From: Roseiarcus sp036513315
GTDB lineage: Bacteria > Pseudomonadota > Alphaproteobacteria > Rhizobiales > Beijerinckiaceae
Direction: 5' to 3'
DNA: 64,000 nt
Assembly: GCA_036513315.1 (NCBI GenBank)
Contig: DATBZF010000031.1
Coordinates: 124,001 to 188,000, forward strand
Under the pieces are notes generated by a model. It was not told the DNA's origin and made no database searches. It saw only the letters and a program-made list of their open reading frames with translations. How positions within the stretch are numbered: the stretch's first letter is position 1; the number at the start of each line of letters is the position of its first letter. Positions 44,618-52,324 of the stretch are shown here, piece after piece. The position numbers and the translations under genes were made by a program.

Positions 44618-45025
44618 CTATTTACGGCGCCGGCGCTGCTGGCCCAATCCCATCTGCTTGGCCAACGCGGAGCGGGCCTTAGCATAAGCCGGCGCGACCA
44701 TCGGATAGTCGGAAGCCAAGCCCCATTTTTCGCGATATTCCTCAGGTGACAAATTATACTGGGTGCGTAAATGGCGCTTCAGAGACTTGAACTTGCGCCC
44801 GTCTTCCAGGCAAATCAGGTAGTCGTTGGTTATCGACTTCTTGGGGGCGATCGCCGGCTTAGCAACCTCGGGAACAACGACCGCGGCTCCGGTAGAAACG
44901 CGCACAATCGCGGCATGCACGTCTCCGAGCAACGTCGAAAGATCGCTCGCCGGGACAGAATTGTTCGAGACATAAGCCGAAACGATTTCAGCGGCGAGCT
45001 CTATATAGTTCAGTGTATCGGGCAT
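44618..45025 (-). CDS. MucR/Ros-family transcriptional regulator with degenerate zinc finger
   Basis: 135-residue regulator of the MucR/Ros family, which controls exopolysaccharide, motility and cell-cycle genes by binding AT-rich DNA and forming oligomers through its N-terminus. The C-terminal zinc-finger region is CLEDGRKFKSLKRHLRTQYN (about residues 72-91). Ros uses Cys-Cys-His-His; MucR proteins often have Asp for the second Cys, and here the last ligand His is also Gln, leaving one Cys, one Asp and one His. Related zinc-free homologues exist, so it is likely functional. LSPEEYREKWGL and YPMVAPAYAKARS after the finger are intact. A basic C-terminal tail follows. Confidence 0.88.
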   Translation of the reverse strand: MPDTLNYIELAAEIVSAYVSNNSVPASDLSTLLGDVHAAIVRVSTGAAVVVPEVAKPAIAPKKSITNDYLICLEDGRKFKSLKRHLRTQYNLSPEEYREKWGLASDYPMVAPAYAKARSALAKQMGLGQQRRRRK

Positions 45026-45447
45026 GTGAGGCTTTGCTCCAATCCGGAAATTGCACGGCGCCTTCGGCTTCTAGCGCAAGACCGATCTAACTTCGATTAA
45101 CAGGTCAGCAGTGAGGTCATTACGACGATTCGCGACGTCACTGTGTTCCTCCATAGTCACATTCAAGCCATTCAGCAAGACCGATAATAAATAAATTTGC
45201 TTCAAATCTTGTTTGTCGGCCAACCAGTCACTATCCGCGACAGAGAGGCCGTCGAATATTTAAGAGAAATGAATATAGAACATAATTTTCGGGCTTTTGG
45301 ACACTTCGTGCACCATTTAGAGGTCAAATATTCGTGCGAACAACATGCGCGGATCAAGTCGAAAAAACGCGGGGGCGCCGCATTTCCGGGGATGCGGGCG
45401 GGCAAGCTTCGCCCTATATCTGGGTAGACCTATCGCGGCGAGTTGCA
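45026..45447. other. AT-rich divergent region between mucR and the exporter gene
   Basis: 422 bases without a supported gene. From about 45080 to 45350 the sequence is much more AT-rich than its surroundings (for example AATAAATAAATTTGC at 45186-45200). This is what MucR-type regulators bind, so it may hold autoregulatory sites and promoters for both flanking genes. A short open frame at 45197-45427 begins with TTG and lacks a ribosome binding site, so I leave it out. Confidence 0.55.
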
Positions 45448-47379
45448 ATGCAGCATCAAAAATCGACGAAATTCATCGCCGGCGGGGCCCCGCGCGCCGA
45501 GGCGACGCTCTCCAGCACGGTTCGACAATTATGGCCCTACATCTGGCCGGGCGAACGGAGCGATCTGAAACTCCGGGTTCTATTGGCCGTTGTTCTTATG
45601 GTGGCGGCGAAGTTCGCCACCATCGCCATCCCTTATGCCTATAAATGGGCGACGGATGCGCTGGCGAGCGAAAGTGCTAGGGATAAGATTCCTCTTCCCG
45701 CCATACTGACCGGCGTCGTCGCGCTGACGATCATCTATGGGCTGCTGCGCATGGCGATGGCCCTGTTCACCCAGGGGCGCGATGCGCTGTTCGCGGCGGT
45801 GGCGATGAATGCGGTGCGTCGCCTCGCCATCGAAGTTTTCGTTCATCTGCATCAATTGTCGTTGCGCTTCCACCTGGAGCGCAAGACCGGCGGTCTGACC
45901 CGCATTCTCGAGCGCGGCCGTAACGCGATCGAGACGATCATCCGCACTTCGATGCTGGTGGCGGTTCCGACCATCGTCGAATTCGCGCTGATCCTTGGCG
46001 TGTTTCTGTTCTCGTTCGACTGGCGCTACGTGGTCGCGGTCAGCGTGATGATCATCGTCTACATGGTCTATACGACGGTCGCCACCAACTGGCGTATCGC
46101 CATCCGCCGTTCGATGAACGAAAGCGACACCGACGCCAATACCAAGGCGATCGACAGCCTGCTCAATTTCGAGACGGTGAAATATTTCGGCGCCGAACAA
46201 CGCGAGGCGGTGCGCTACGACAAATCGATGGAGCGCTACGAGCGTCTGAGCGTGCGAACTTACGTATCCCTGGCGATCCTCAACGCCGGGCAGGCGATCA
46301 TCTTCACCACCGGCCTCGTCATCGTGATCGTCATGTGCGTCGCGGGCATCCGCAACCATACCAATACCCTCGGCGATTTCGTGCTGATCAATCTGATGAT
46401 GCTTCAGCTTTACCAACCGCTGAACTTCATGGGTATGGTGTATCGCGACATCAAACAGGCGATCGTCGACATCGAATTGATGTTCGACATTCTCGAACAG
46501 AATCCGGAAATTCAGGATCGGCCGGACGCCCCGCGCCTCGTCGTCAGCGAGGGATCCGTCCGTTTCGACAATGTCGAGTTCAATTACGATCCGGGCCGCA
46601 AGATATTGCGCGGCGTTTCGTTCGAAGCGCCGGCGGGTAAGACGATCGCGATCGTGGGGCCGTCGGGGGCCGGCAAATCGACGATCTCGCGCCTGCTGTT
46701 TCGCTTTTATGAACCCAGCGCCGGCCGCATCACCATTGACGGACAGGATATCAGCGCGGTCACCCAGGCATCGCTCCGCGAGGCGATCGGCATGGTCCCG
46801 CAGGACACGGTTCTGTTCAACGACACGATTCTCTACAACATCCGCTATGGCCGCGATGGCGCGACCGACGAAGAGGTCGCGGCGGCCGCCAATGATGCGC
46901 AGATCGATGCGTTCATTCGCTCATTGCCGCAGGGTTATCGCTCCCAGGTCGGCGAGCGCGGCCTCAAACTTTCGGGCGGCGAGAAACAGCGCGTCGCGAT
47001 TGCGCGCACCATGCTGAAAGGGCCGCCGATCCTCGTGCTGGACGAGGCGACGTCGGCGCTCGACACTTTCACCGAGCGTGAAATCCAGGCGGCGCTCGAA
47101 CGCGTGTCGAAAGGACGAACGACGCTGATTATCGCGCATCGGCTCTCGACCGTCGTCCATGCCGACGAAATCCTCGTTCTCGACAAGGGCGCGATCGCCG
47201 AGCGCGGCACGCATGACGGGCTGCTCGCCAGAGGCGGCATTTACGCGGCTTTGTGGAGCCGGCAGCGCGAGGTCGACGCGGCGCAGGAGACGCTGCGGCG
47301 CGCCGAAATAGAGACGGACGACGAGCCAGCCGTCGAGACGCCGGCAATCGACGTCGCCGCCGAATCCGTCGCCCGGTAG
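45448..47379 (+). CDS. Atm1-type ABC exporter
   Basis: 643-residue half-transporter: six-helix membrane domain (about 40-345) then an ATPase. Walker A VGPSGAGKST near residue 409, Q-loop in MVPQDTVLFND, signature LSGGEKQRVAIAR near 508 and Walker B PILVLDEATSALD are intact, and the H-loop is IIAHRLST. The FNFETVKYFGAEQREAVRYD-like stretch in the membrane domain (LLNFETVKYFGAE) marks the Atm1/HMT1 group, which exports glutathione-linked species or heavy metals. Start at 45448 (MQHQKS). It is followed by psd and pssA, a conserved order in Hyphomicrobiales. Confidence 0.9.
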   Translation: MQHQKSTKFIAGGAPRAEATLSSTVRQLWPYIWPGERSDLKLRVLLAVVLMVAAKFATIAIPYAYKWATDALASESARDKIPLPAILTGVVALTIIYGLLRMAMALFTQGRDALFAAVAMNAVRRLAIEVFVHLHQLSLRFHLERKTGGLTRILERGRNAIETIIRTSMLVAVPTIVEFALILGVFLFSFDWRYVVAVSVMIIVYMVYTTVATNWRIAIRRSMNESDTDANTKAIDSLLNFETVKYFGAEQREAVRYDKSMERYERLSVRTYVSLAILNAGQAIIFTTGLVIVIVMCVAGIRNHTNTLGDFVLINLMMLQLYQPLNFMGMVYRDIKQAIVDIELMFDILEQNPEIQDRPDAPRLVVSEGSVRFDNVEFNYDPGRKILRGVSFEAPAGKTIAIVGPSGAGKSTISRLLFRFYEPSAGRITIDGQDISAVTQASLREAIGMVPQDTVLFNDTILYNIRYGRDGATDEEVAAAANDAQIDAFIRSLPQGYRSQVGERGLKLSGGEKQRVAIARTMLKGPPILVLDEATSALDTFTEREIQAALERVSKGRTTLIIAHRLSTVVHADEILVLDKGAIAERGTHDGLLARGGIYAALWSRQREVDAAQETLRRAEIETDDEPAVETPAIDVAAESVAR

Positions 47380-47421
47380 CGCTCAATGTCTTTGCGGGAC
47401 GCGCGCCCGTGACTCTTGAGG

Positions 47422-47433
47422 CGTTTGGCGCCA
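47422..47433. promoter_or_regulatory. 12-base palindrome before psd
   Basis: TTTGGCGCCAAA is a perfect palindrome in the 84-base gap between the exporter and psd, 30 bases before the psd start. It could be a regulator site or chance in GC-rich DNA. Confidence 0.3.
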
Positions 47434-47463
47434 AAAGACCGTCCCAATCAACCGAGCGCCTTC

Positions 47464-48162
47464 ATGTCCGTTCTGGATTCCATCCGCCGCCAACTGACGC
47501 CCGTCCATCCCGAGGGCTATATTTTCATCGCCGCGTTTTTCGTGGCGACGCTGGCGCTGGCCTGGCTTTGGACGCCGCTCGGCTGGATCGGCGCCATCGC
47601 CACCGCCTGGTGCGTCTATTTTTTCCGCGATCCGCCGCGCGTCACGCCGCTGCGCGAAGGCCTCGTCGTTTCGCCAGCGGATGGTATTGTGAGCTTCAGC
47701 GGCTATGCGGCGCCGCCGCCGGAATTGGGGCTGGGCGGGCGGCCGATGCAACGCGTCTCGGTTTTCATGTCGGTTTTCGATTGCCATGTGAATCGCGCGC
47801 CCGTCGCGGGTCGCGTGATCCGTGTCGCCTATAAGCCCGGCCTGTTCCTCAACGCCGATCTCGACAAGGCGAGCGAGGACAATGAACGCAATGGCATTGT
47901 CATCGAAAGCGCTGCCGGCGCATTCGGAGTGGTTCAGATCGCCGGCCTTATCGCCCGCCGCATCGTCTGCTTTGTCAAGGACGGCGCCAATTTGAGCGCC
48001 GGCGATCGCTTCGGCCTCATCCGCTTTGGCTCGCGCGTCGACGTCTATTTCCCCGATGGCGCTCGCATTCTGGTCGGCGTCAATTCGCGCGCCGTGGCGG
48101 GCGAGACAGTGATCGCCGAGACCGCGCTCGACGAGCCGGCGCGGCTGTTCCGGCAGAGCTGA
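47464..48162 (+). CDS. psd: Phosphatidylserine decarboxylase
   Basis: Forms phosphatidylethanolamine. 232 residues, the short (PSD-B/archaetidylserine-type) class. Two N-terminal helices (about 18-35 and 38-53) anchor it. The self-cleavage site is RFGSRVDVYFP: Gly189-Ser190, Ser becoming the pyruvoyl group. MSVFDCHVNRAP near 102-113 is the other conserved segment. Start at 47464 matches the family; six bases separate it from pssA, and both act in the same pathway. Confidence 0.95.
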   Translation: MSVLDSIRRQLTPVHPEGYIFIAAFFVATLALAWLWTPLGWIGAIATAWCVYFFRDPPRVTPLREGLVVSPADGIVSFSGYAAPPPELGLGGRPMQRVSVFMSVFDCHVNRAPVAGRVIRVAYKPGLFLNADLDKASEDNERNGIVIESAAGAFGVVQIAGLIARRIVCFVKDGANLSAGDRFGLIRFGSRVDVYFPDGARILVGVNSRAVAGETVIAETALDEPARLFRQS

Positions 48163-48167
48163 CGGCG

Positions 48168-48986
48168 ATGAACGAACCGATAGACCGCAATCTCGCAAAA
48201 GTGTCGGCGCAGGAGCCGCGCGCGCGCCGCTTCAGAGGCGTGCCGCTGCGCCTGCTGATTCCCAATCTGGTGACATTGCTCGCGCTCTCCCTTGGATTGA
48301 CCGCGATTCGCTTCGCGCTCGAGGATGAGATCGAATGGGCGGCGATCGCGATCGCCGTCGCCGCGGTGCTCGACGGCCTCGACGGGCGCATTGCGCGGGC
48401 GCTCAAGGGCACGTCGCGCTTCGGCGCCGAACTCGATTCTCTCGCCGATTTCGTGGATTTCGGCGTCGCGCCGGCCATCGTGCTCTATGTCTTCGGCCTG
48501 CATGAAATGAAGAGCCTCGGCTGGTTCGCCGCGCTCATTTTCGCAATCGCCTGCGCGCTGCGACTGGCGCGGTTCAACGTGATGATCGAGGACCACGATC
48601 TGCCGGCCTGGCGTGGTCAATTCTTCGTCGGCATGCCGGCGCCGGCGGGCGCCGTCACCGGCCTGCTGCCGGTTTTCCTTCACCTTTCGCTGTTCAACGT
48701 CCCCAATATTCACGCTTTGGCGCCGCTTGAGATCGCCTATGTCCTGGCGATAGCCTTCCTGATGGCGAGCCAGATCCCGCATTTTTCCGGCAAGTCGATC
48801 GGTCGCGTGCCGCGTGAATATGTCGCCGTGGTTCTGTTCGGTCTGGCCGCCGGCGTGCTGCTTCTGGCCAACTTTCCGATGGAAGTGCTGGTCGGGTTGT
48901 CGCTGATCTATCTCGCCTCCATCCCGTTCAGCATCCGCCGTTTCCGACAGTTGCGGCGGGCAGATGCGCAATCGGCCTCCCCCTGA
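48168..48986 (+). CDS. pssA: CDP-diacylglycerol-serine O-phosphatidyltransferase
   Basis: Makes phosphatidylserine from CDP-diacylglycerol and serine, feeding psd. 272 residues with about eight helices. The CDP-alcohol transferase motif is DGLDGRIARALKGTSRFGAE followed by LDSLAD at about residues 67-92; the spacing of the Asp residues fits the two-metal site. SerA-type coupling is not evident; the pair psd-pssA is a single transcription unit with the ABC exporter likely upstream. A large hairpin with a T tract follows. Confidence 0.93.
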   Translation: MNEPIDRNLAKVSAQEPRARRFRGVPLRLLIPNLVTLLALSLGLTAIRFALEDEIEWAAIAIAVAAVLDGLDGRIARALKGTSRFGAELDSLADFVDFGVAPAIVLYVFGLHEMKSLGWFAALIFAIACALRLARFNVMIEDHDLPAWRGQFFVGMPAPAGAVTGLLPVFLHLSLFNVPNIHALAPLEIAYVLAIAFLMASQIPHFSGKSIGRVPREYVAVVLFGLAAGVLLLANFPMEVLVGLSLIYLASIPFSIRRFRQLRRADAQSASP

Positions 48987-49031
48987 TCGGCGGGGTTAAA
49001 TCCGGTTTCCTCTTTTTCCCGAAATAATATA

Positions 49032-49099
49032 GGGTCCGCCGCGATTTGAAGGGCGGGCCCGGTTCTTCTGCCGGAAGCGGCGGCGCGGACCCGTTTTTC
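49032..49099 (+). terminator. Probable terminator after pssA
   Basis: GGGTCCGC (49032-49039) pairs with GCGGACCC (49085-49092) over a 45-base loop that contains a smaller hairpin, followed by GTTTTTC. It separates pssA from infA. Confidence 0.6.
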
Positions 49100-49230
49100 A
49101 GGATGATGAGTTAGTCAGCCAAGAATTTGGCAAGAAATTGGAACGAACCGCTTGCAGGCGGAAGGCAATCCGCGAGGCGGTGTGCGCGCGACGCGTCAGT
49201 CAGCGTTGAGCGCAGCAAAGAAAGGCCCCT

Positions 49231-49449
49231 ATGTCGAAAGAAGAATTGCTTGAATTTCCCGGTTTCGTTGTTGAGCTGTTGCCCAATGCGACCTTTCGCG
49301 TGAAGCTCGAAAACGAACACGAGATCATCGCCCATACTGCCGGCAAGATGCGCAAGAACCGCATTCGCGTGCTCGCCGGCGACAAGGTTCTCGTTGAAAT
49401 GACGCCCTATGATCTGACCAAGGGCCGCATCACCTATCGCTTCAAGTGA
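49231..49449 (+). CDS. infA: Translation initiation factor IF-1
   Basis: 72-residue S1-like OB-fold protein that blocks the ribosomal A site during initiation. The sequence is standard: KEELLEFPGFVVELLPNATF, then GKMRKNRIRVLAGDKV and ITYRFK at the end. It is followed by maf and yacG, a conserved grouping. GGCCCCT precedes the ATG only weakly. Confidence 0.97.
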   Translation: MSKEELLEFPGFVVELLPNATFRVKLENEHEIIAHTAGKMRKNRIRVLAGDKVLVEMTPYDLTKGRITYRFK

Positions 49450-49489
49450 TCCCTAGCGTGGCTCCGCTGAAGCGCAGACGAAATTAGCG

Positions 49490-50146
49490 ATGAGTCCGGC
49501 CCCGCGCCCCCTTCTGGTTCTGGCGTCCGGTTCACCCCGGCGCCTCGCCCTGCTTGCGCAGATGGGCATCGACCCCGACGCGGTGATCCCGGCCGATATC
49601 GACGAGACGCCTCGCCGGAGCGAATCGCCGCGCGCTCTCGTACAGCGGCTCTCCTCTGAGAAGGCCGCGGTCGCGGCGGCGGTGTCTGCAAAACGTCCGG
49701 AGTTCGGTCGTTGCCTCACCGTCGCCGCCGATACGGTCGTCTGCGTCGGGCGGCGCGTTCTGCCCAAATGCGAGGTCTCCGATGAGGCCGCCGCTTGCCT
49801 GCGCCTGCTGTCGGGACGCGCCCATCGCGTTTACACGGCCGTGACGTTGATCAATTTGAGCGGGGCGGCTCGTCAGCGTCTGGTCGAGGCGCGCGTCCGC
49901 TTCAAGCGCCTTTCCCGCGATGAAATCGACGCCTATCTCGCCTCCGGCGAATGGCGCGGCAAGGCGGGCGGCTATGCGATCCAGGGCCTCGCCGGCGCCT
50001 TTGTCGTCCGCTTGATCGGCTCCTATACCGCCGTCGTCGGACTGCCGCTCGCCGAAACGGCGGCCCTGCTTGCCGGGGAGGGCTATGCGGCCCATGTTCT
50101 ATGGACGCATAAGCCGGAACACGAAGCCTCGCAGGCGGCGCGATGA
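49490..50146 (+). CDS. Maf-like nucleotide pyrophosphatase
   Basis: 218-residue house-cleaning enzyme hydrolysing dTTP/UTP or modified nucleotides. The first glycine loop is LVLASGSPRRLALL near residue 9; VAADTVVCVG near 79 holds the catalytic Asp; AGGYAIQGLAGAFVVRLIGSYTAVVGLPL near 161-189 (quoted in parts) ends the core. Usual length is about 190-200, so there is a short extra C-terminus. Its stop overlaps yacG by four bases (ATGA). Confidence 0.92.
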   Translation: MSPAPRPLLVLASGSPRRLALLAQMGIDPDAVIPADIDETPRRSESPRALVQRLSSEKAAVAAAVSAKRPEFGRCLTVAADTVVCVGRRVLPKCEVSDEAAACLRLLSGRAHRVYTAVTLINLSGAARQRLVEARVRFKRLSRDEIDAYLASGEWRGKAGGYAIQGLAGAFVVRLIGSYTAVVGLPLAETAALLAGEGYAAHVLWTHKPEHEASQAAR

Positions 50147-50358
50147 AGGCGCCGCCGGCGGGCAATGACAATCTCGAGGCCAAGGCGCCGCCGGCCTGCG
50201 CGATCTGCGGACGCCCGCGCGTCGAAAAATACAATCCGTTCTGCTCGAAACGCTGCGCCGACGTCGATCTGTATCGCTGGCTGAACGGGAAATATGCCAT
50301 CCCCGCGAGCGATGAGCCCGACGAGAAGAGCCAGGACGCCAGCTCCGACGACGAGTGA
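50143..50358 (+). CDS. yacG: DNA gyrase inhibitor YacG
   Basis: 71-residue zinc protein that binds GyrB and limits gyrase activity. The four ligands are in CAICGRP (two Cys) and FCSKRCADVDLYRWL (two Cys). The C-terminal acidic tail (SDEPDEKSQDASSDDE) is typical of alphaproteobacterial members. Translationally coupled to the Maf-like gene. Confidence 0.95.
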   Translation: MKAPPAGNDNLEAKAPPACAICGRPRVEKYNPFCSKRCADVDLYRWLNGKYAIPASDEPDEKSQDASSDDE

Positions 50359-50384
50359 AGGGGCGCCCTGCTCTCTGGCGACTG

Positions 50385-50702
50385 CTAGTAGCGGCCGATG
50401 TCGATGTCGACGACGATGAGGCCGTCAATGCCGCCTTCGGCGGCGGCGATGAGCCGTGCGCCGGCCGACTGATGGTCGGCATGGACGAGATAGGCGTCGC
50501 GGGCCGCCGCGTCGACGAAATCGGCGACGAAGGCATGGGTGAAGCCGCGCGCCAATCCCTCCGGGCTAACGTTCGGGCCACTCTTGAAGCTCAGCATGCC
50601 CGGCAGCGCCGCCCGCAAGTCATCGAGCGCGCGAAACACGCCTTCGATCGTTTCGGCGCGTGCGTCGGCGGGGAATTTGACGAGGACGGTGTGACGGATC
50701 AT
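50385..50702 (-). CDS. Dabb (stress-responsive A/B barrel) domain protein
   Basis: 105-residue ferredoxin-like barrel protein. MIRHTVLVKFPADARAETIE starts the family pattern, with FTHAFVADFVDAAARDAYLVHADH near residues 55-78 (quoted in part). Dabb proteins bind or transform small polyketide-like molecules in some cases; many have no known role. Start at 50702 fits the family. It converges with yacG and is 78 bases downstream of the DUF4865 operon end, so could be its last gene. Confidence 0.85.
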   Translation of the reverse strand: MIRHTVLVKFPADARAETIEGVFRALDDLRAALPGMLSFKSGPNVSPEGLARGFTHAFVADFVDAAARDAYLVHADHQSAGARLIAAAEGGIDGLIVVDIDIGRY

Positions 50703-50780
50703 GGCGCGCTCGGGCTGTTCGATCATTGCCGGGGGATGGCGGCACTCTAACGAAGGGCCAGCGGTCGCGGCAAGCCGCTA

Positions 50781-51362
50781 TCACCGGCGTTGCGCCCCCG
50801 CCGCCGGCAGCGACATATGTCCGACCTTATACGTCTGCACTCCCGCGCCTACGGTCGGCGGCTTCTCGCCCCAAAGGCGGAAGCGCACGCGCGTCCATGT
50901 CGTCGGCTCGAACGCCGCCACCGAAGCGAGGGCGCCGCCGCGTTCGACATCGTCGACAGCGTCCGCGCTTTCGCGCTTGCGCAATTCGTTGAGCGCGGCA
51001 TGCGGCGCAGTCGACAGAATTTCGCGCGTCGCGAAAGCCGCCTCGGCGACATGATCGGAAAGCTGCGCGCGCCAGACGATCCAGGTGCTCACCCGCGGCC
51101 AGCCAAACGACTGGGTCACAACGGCAAAGCCGTCGCCGCAGACAAAATCGTTCAGGCCGTCTGGATGATTCCAGACATAGAAGGGCGCGTAGAGATTGTC
51201 CTCGCCGCGCGTCTCATCGCCGTTCCTCCGCGCCGTCAGATAGGCCTTGAATTTCAGGTTCGGAAAATTATCGAGCAGCGGTCCTTTCTCTGCGATGCGC
51301 CGATCGACGATGCTCATGTCGTAATCGGCGGGCAGGACGAAATTATATTGCATGGCGATCAT
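50781..51362 (-). CDS. DUF4865 family protein
   Basis: 193-residue soluble protein. The DUF4865 family has no assigned reaction; its members start MIAMQYNFVLPADYDM as here, and have AYLTARRNGDETRGEDNLYAPFYVWNHP (partly quoted) near residue 40 and GWPRVSTWIVW near 85. GAGGAGAG precedes the ATG at 51362, which overlaps the cupin stop by four bases. Third gene of a tautomerase-cupin-DUF4865 operon divergent from a LysR regulator; such a set recurs in many bacteria, suggesting a common small-molecule pathway. Confidence 0.82.
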   Translation of the reverse strand: MIAMQYNFVLPADYDMSIVDRRIAEKGPLLDNFPNLKFKAYLTARRNGDETRGEDNLYAPFYVWNHPDGLNDFVCGDGFAVVTQSFGWPRVSTWIVWRAQLSDHVAEAAFATREILSTAPHAALNELRKRESADAVDDVERGGALASVAAFEPTTWTRVRFRLWGEKPPTVGAGVQTYKVGHMSLPAAGAQRR

Positions 51363-51796
51363 AGCCGGCTCTCCTCTTGCGCGACGGGCTCCAGCCAATG
51401 GACCATGGCGCCCTCATGCACGCCTTGAATGCTGATATAGACGAAGGGGCTGGTAGGCGCGGCGCCGTGCCAATGGCGCTCATTGGGCGCGAACCAGACG
51501 CAATCGCCGCCGCGCAATTCCTCCAAAGGTCCGCCGTCGCGCCGGGTAAGCCCGACGCCGGAGAGGACGTAGAGCAATTGTCCTCTTGGATGACTGTGCC
51601 AATGCGTCATGACGCCGGGATCGAGATGAGCGCGCATGATGGCGTTTTCGCCGTCCCGCGCGCTGTCGAACAGCATTTCGGCCCAGAATGGCGCCGAGGC
51701 GATGCCGCTGGGCGCGCGAGCGATCGCTGCGCCGGGACGGCGGATGGTCATGGCCGCCGGCAGCGCGCGCGGGTCTGCGGCGAGATCGTCGCTCAC
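51359..51796 (-). CDS. Cupin-domain protein
   Basis: 145-residue single-cupin protein beginning at GTG 51796 with GGGAGCC upstream. The metal-binding motif is THWHSHPRGQLLYVLSGVG (two His and a Gln/Glu position) near residues 63-81, and WFAPNERHWHGA provides the last His. Similar cupins accompany carboxymuconolactone decarboxylase-like and tautomerase genes and may be isomerases or dioxygenases. It lies 11 bases after the tautomerase gene. An open frame continues further upstream to 51871 but overlaps that gene. Confidence 0.85.
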   Translation of the reverse strand: MSDDLAADPRALPAAMTIRRPGAAIARAPSGIASAPFWAEMLFDSARDGENAIMRAHLDPGVMTHWHSHPRGQLLYVLSGVGLTRRDGGPLEELRGGDCVWFAPNERHWHGAAPTSPFVYISIQGVHEGAMVHWLEPVAQEESRL

Positions 51797-51807
51797 GTTC
51801 GGCTCCC

Positions 51808-52215
51808 TCAGTCTTGAGAAGCGGCCGGTCCGCCCTTGTAAATCCAGGGGTCGCCGCCGCTGAACGACCAATCATCCGGCGTCGTCGTATTGATGATCGT
51901 CATGACGTCTTGCGGGCGAATTCCTGGTGTCTCCGCCAGCAGCGCGACGAGGCGCTGGTAGAAAGCGCGCTTGACCTCGGTCGAGCGCGGCCGGCCGGCG
52001 GTGACGGCGAACAGGACGAAATCATCCGAGCGTGGGCCGCCGAGATAATTGCGATCGAACACCAGTTCGCCAGGCTCATGCTGATGGATCGCCTGGAAAC
52101 AATCGCCAGGCGGCACGTCGAACGCCTCGACCAGCGCCTGTTGCAGGCGGTCGGAGATTGCGCGGAGATATTCGGGCGATTTGCCCTTGTTGAGGGAAAT
52201 GCGGGTGAAAGGCAT
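51808..52215 (-). CDS. Tautomerase superfamily protein
   Basis: 135-residue member of the tautomerase (4-oxalocrotonate tautomerase/MIF) superfamily; the length fits two fused beta-alpha-beta units. The start MPFTRISLNKGKS puts Pro directly after Met, so Pro1 becomes the catalytic base once Met is removed. FDRNYLGGPRSDDFVLFAVTAGRPRS and MTIINTTTPDDWSF are the other visible segments. Likely interconverts keto and enol forms of a diacid or aromatic breakdown product (inferred). First gene of the operon, divergent from a LysR regulator. Confidence 0.88.
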   Translation of the reverse strand: MPFTRISLNKGKSPEYLRAISDRLQQALVEAFDVPPGDCFQAIHQHEPGELVFDRNYLGGPRSDDFVLFAVTAGRPRSTEVKRAFYQRLVALLAETPGIRPQDVMTIINTTTPDDWSFSGGDPWIYKGGPAASQD

Positions 52216-52270
52216 GGACCTGGTTCCTATGCTGTGGACTTGACCGTGCCGATATAGGGGCCCATCTTGA

Positions 52271-52307
52271 TCCCGAAAATCGGGAAATTTGAAATCAACA
52301 GTCCCGA
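52271..52307. promoter_or_regulatory. Operator repeats between tautomerase operon and lysR
   Basis: TCCCGAAAATCGGGA at 52271-52285 is a perfect 6-3-6 inverted repeat and another TCCCGA stands at 52302-52307. The gap is 109 bases and divergent, so these are the likely binding sites of the LysR regulator. Confidence 0.65.
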
Positions 52308-52324
52308 TTATATGGACGATATTC

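Noticed and set aside
45197..45427. 76-codon open frame upstream of the ABC exporter
   Set aside because: TTG start, no ribosome binding site, no recognisable pattern; lies in the AT-rich regulatory region.
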